This document shows, piece by piece, positions 60,566-62,468 of a stretch of DNA of 62,468 nt. The position numbers and the translations under genes were made by a program. Numbering within the stretch: position 1 is the stretch's first letter; every line of letters starts with the position of its first letter. Source of the stretch: an uncultured Acidobacteriaceae bacterium (GTDB lineage: Bacteria > Acidobacteriota > Terriglobia > Terriglobales > Acidobacteriaceae); NCBI GenBank assembly GCA_903828675.1, contig CAIKND010000187.1:1-62468 (forward strand). The letters are read 5' to 3'. The notes below the pieces were generated by a model. That model worked only from the letters and a program-made list of their open reading frames with translations, was not told the DNA's origin and made no database searches.

Positions 60566-61933
60566 ATGGACATTCTCTCCCTTCTCAGTCGGCCCGAAGG
60601 CAAGACGCTGGAATTCAAGCGCGACCTTTCCTCGCCCGAAGGAGCGCTGAAGGCGATCGTTGCGTTCGCCAACACCTCAGGTGGAATTCTTGTCATTGGA
60701 ATTGAGGACGGGACAAAAGAGGTCAAGGGCATTCCGGACGTTTTGACTGTGGAAGAACGCCTCGCCAACTTGATTGCCGACAGTATCTCTCCTAAACTGG
60801 TCCCCTCCATCGAGGTCATCCCTTGGCGAAAGAAGCACTTGCTGGCCGTCGAGATCTATCCAAGCCCGAATCGCCCTCACTATTTGAATCGGTTAGGACC
60901 GGAAGCAGGCGTTCTTGTCCGCGTAGGTTCCACGAACCGGCGGGCAGATCTTTTCCTGGTCGAAGAGATGAAGCGGTATAGCCAGGTTTCGTCCTTCGAC
61001 GAACAGCCGATGCCGGCATTGAACTCGGAAGTGATCGACTTCCGAGCTGCTTCCGAGTATTTCAAGCCGATTCGCAAGCTGGAACAGGGTGATCTGCTCA
61101 CTCTCAAGCTGGCGACGAATTACCAGGGCCGGGTTGTGCCGACTATAGGTGGCATCCTCCTGTTCGGCACCGACCGGCTCAGCCATTATCCTGACGCATG
61201 GATACAGGCGGGTCGGTTTGCTGGCAACGATAAGCGCAAACTACTCGACTCGACGGAAATACGGTCTTATCTGCCGGAAGCTGCCGAGGAGACGATTGCA
61301 TTCCTTCAAAAGCACATGGCTCGCGAGGCGGTTATAGGATCGGTGAAGCGGACGGATCACTGGACGTACCCGGTAGTTGCCGTCCGTGAGGCCATCATGA
61401 ATGCAATCGTTCATGCGGATTATGCCCAGCCTGGAGCACCGATCAGGGTTGCTCTCTTCGATGATCGATTGGAGATTGAAAATCCTGGATTGCTTCCGTT
61501 CGGTCTGACGATTGAAGACATTCAAAGAGGCATCTCCAAGTTGCGCAACCGCGTACTCGGACGAGTCTTTTTGGAACTCAAGCTGATTGAACAATGGGGA
61601 AGCGGAATCCAGAGAATGACCGCCGCATGTGTAGACCGTGGCCTGGATGCTCCCATATTCGAGGAGATCGGCACACATTTTCGCGTAACACTGTCGGCAG
61701 TTCCTCGTCGAGCCCCCTCAAGAGACGCCCGTGACGAGGCCATTCTTTCTGCCCTTGCCGCGAGTACCGAGAGTGGGCTTTCAACTTCGCAGATTGCAAA
61801 ACAAATCAATCTTTCTGTCCGTGCGGCAAGAACGCGCCTCGCATCGCTGGTTGAACGTGGACTGATTGTGGAGATTGGAAGCGGGCCACAAGATCCACAT
61901 CGGCGTTATCACCTTGCTCCCTCGAATTCATGA
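60566..61933 (+). CDS. AlbA_2-domain ATP-binding protein with winged helix
   Basis: The ATG at 60566 gives MDILSLLSRPEGKTLEFKRDLSSPEGALKAIVAFANTSGGILVIGIEDG, the AlbA_2 (Schlafen-type) divergent AAA_4 domain. A HATPase_c-like domain follows (AVREAIMNAIVHADYAQPGAPIRVALFDDRLEIENPGLLP), then a C-terminal winged helix (LSTSQIAKQINLSVRAARTRLASLVERGL). Such proteins are annotated as RecG-like or transcriptional regulators; several occur on mobile elements and near defence genes. 455 aa. It probably is cargo. A frame upstream to 60497 adds no similarity. Confidence 0.85.
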   Translation: MDILSLLSRPEGKTLEFKRDLSSPEGALKAIVAFANTSGGILVIGIEDGTKEVKGIPDVLTVEERLANLIADSISPKLVPSIEVIPWRKKHLLAVEIYPSPNRPHYLNRLGPEAGVLVRVGSTNRRADLFLVEEMKRYSQVSSFDEQPMPALNSEVIDFRAASEYFKPIRKLEQGDLLTLKLATNYQGRVVPTIGGILLFGTDRLSHYPDAWIQAGRFAGNDKRKLLDSTEIRSYLPEAAEETIAFLQKHMAREAVIGSVKRTDHWTYPVVAVREAIMNAIVHADYAQPGAPIRVALFDDRLEIENPGLLPFGLTIEDIQRGISKLRNRVLGRVFLELKLIEQWGSGIQRMTAACVDRGLDAPIFEEIGTHFRVTLSAVPRRAPSRDARDEAILSALAASTESGLSTSQIAKQINLSVRAARTRLASLVERGLIVEIGSGPQDPHRRYHLAPSNS

Positions 61934-62000
61934 ACCTCTCTACGTACAGACTGTGTCTGTCCATCCTTGAGAACAACGTTGGAAGCCTTTTGTCGACGTA

Positions 62001-62029
62001 GCTCAAGGGCGTACATCTCGCCCTTGAGC
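62001..62029. terminator. Bidirectional terminator-like hairpin
   Basis: Perfect 11-bp inverted repeat GCTCAAGGGCG / CGCCCTTGAGC with a 7-nt loop between the convergent AlbA_2 and ssb genes. T-runs are poor on both sides. Confidence 0.65.
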
Positions 62030-62043
62030 CTTATCGACGAGAA

Positions 62044-62415
62044 CTACTCCTCGTCCGCGCCGTCGGCTGGATCGTCAGCGGCTTCGACCTTCGAGAGGCG
62101 CCTCATGCTGGAAGCGTGGATCTCGGCGATGGTGTGCTTGAACGGCTTGCCCTCGACATCTTCCTCGACCGTCCGGTACTTGATCTTCCCCTCCAGGCTG
62201 ACGAGCTGCCCTTTCAGAAGCGTCTTGGCGAAGTTGGTGAGATTGCCCCAGGCGTAGACGCGGTGCCATTCGGTGCGGGTTTCGTACTCGCCCTTGTCGT
62301 TCTTCCAGCTCTCGCTGGTGGCAAGGTTGAGGACGGCGTAGTCCTTCTTGTTCTGCGCGGTTTTGACTTCTGCATTCTTTCCGAGACGGCCGATGAGGAT
62401 GACTTTGTTGAACAT
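62044..62415 (-). CDS. ssb: Single-stranded DNA-binding protein
   Basis: Canonical SSB: MFNKVILIGRLGKNAEVKTAQNKKDYAVLNLATSESWKNDKGEYETRTEWHRVYAWGNLTNFAKTLLKGQLVSLEGKIKYRTVEED. The tail ADDPADGADEE is acidic but lacks the DDIPF end, so contacts with host repair proteins may differ. 123 aa is shorter than chromosomal SSBs (about 150-180 aa), as is common on plasmids and integrative elements. It is read from the far side of the element and may begin a replication/transfer operon beyond the window. Confidence 0.92.
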   Translation of the reverse strand: MFNKVILIGRLGKNAEVKTAQNKKDYAVLNLATSESWKNDKGEYETRTEWHRVYAWGNLTNFAKTLLKGQLVSLEGKIKYRTVEEDVEGKPFKHTIAEIHASSMRRLSKVEAADDPADGADEE

Positions 62416-62468
62416 GGTTTGTAGCTCCTTTTTTGAAGTTTGTCCGCTGGATGCGGTACATGCTTGCC

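Larger units (their letters stand above)
48040..62468. mobile_element. Integrative conjugative element (left part, IncP-Tra1-like)
   Basis: Starts at a tRNA 3' end and carries in order a tyrosine integrase, an excisionase-like gene, small unknown genes, a Fic-like protein, a conjugation set (transglycosylase, TraB-like, TraF-like, SSB-like, TraG/VirD4, relaxase, TraJ-like), the probable oriT, TraK/L/M-like genes, an AlbA_2 ATPase and an SSB. The right attachment site and the mating-pair formation genes are not seen and must lie beyond the window. Confidence 0.85.

Overview
The window looks like a chromosomal segment of a GC-rich soil bacterium, most likely an acidobacterium (Terriglobia/Acidobacteriaceae-like). 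This is inferred from the gene mix: futalosine-route menaquinone synthesis (MqnE), many Tat-exported glycoside hydrolases, BNR/YCF48-type secreted proteins, TonB-C proteins, an LTxxQ periplasmic protein and interspersed palindromes. No rRNA or phylogenetic marker is present, so the taxon is not proven.

Layout, positions 1-47,963 (chromosomal backbone). A cut-off Ig/OmpA surface protein is followed by a hairpin cluster, a BNR-repeat exported protein, mqnE and an amidohydrolase. A two-component system (6.2-8.3 kb, minus strand) diverges from a tightly packed seven-gene operon (8.6-15.6 kb). That operon encodes a polyprenyl diphosphate synthase, an FtsX/MacB-type ABC permease and ATPase, a degenerate cbb3-like oxidase subunit I, a small membrane protein, an MFS-like/CcoO/cytochrome c fusion and a YceI isoprenoid-binding-type protein. 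Next come a TonB-C protein, glutaryl-CoA dehydrogenase, a VapBC pair with its own operator, and MlaFE lipid-transport genes. The 21-38 kb part is carbohydrate-oriented (GH92, GH29, AraD, aldo/keto reductase, Gfo/Idh/MocA, GH127) and also holds an NtrC-type two-component system. Then follow an ECF sigma factor with envelope-stress partners, a stand-alone flagellin with a sigma-28-like promoter, NfnAB, a DUF535 protein next to a CRP-like palindrome, and a PA14-containing GH3.

Positions 47,964-62,468. A tRNA-Ala(GGC) is followed directly by a tyrosine integrase and an excisionase-like gene, then a conjugation module. Its order matches the Tra1 region of IncP plasmids. A TraJ-like protein, a relaxase, a TraG/VirD4 coupling protein, an SSB-like protein, a TraF-type peptidase, a TraB-like nitrilase, a VirB1-like transglycosylase and a degenerate Fic protein lie on one strand. 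TraK-, TraL- and TraM-like proteins diverge on the other. The gap between the two arms carries inverted and direct repeats and is the likely oriT. An AlbA_2-type ATPase and a second SSB follow. This is the left end of an integrative conjugative element; its right end and mating-pore genes are outside the window.

Most notable: (i) the 8.6-15.6 kb operon, which joins isoprenoid synthesis, ABC export, a cbb3-like subunit I lacking key ligands and a transporter-cytochrome fusion; (ii) six intergenic palindromes with constant outer arms and inner arms that differ in sequence but keep pairing; (iii) the IncP-like integrative element with its candidate oriT.
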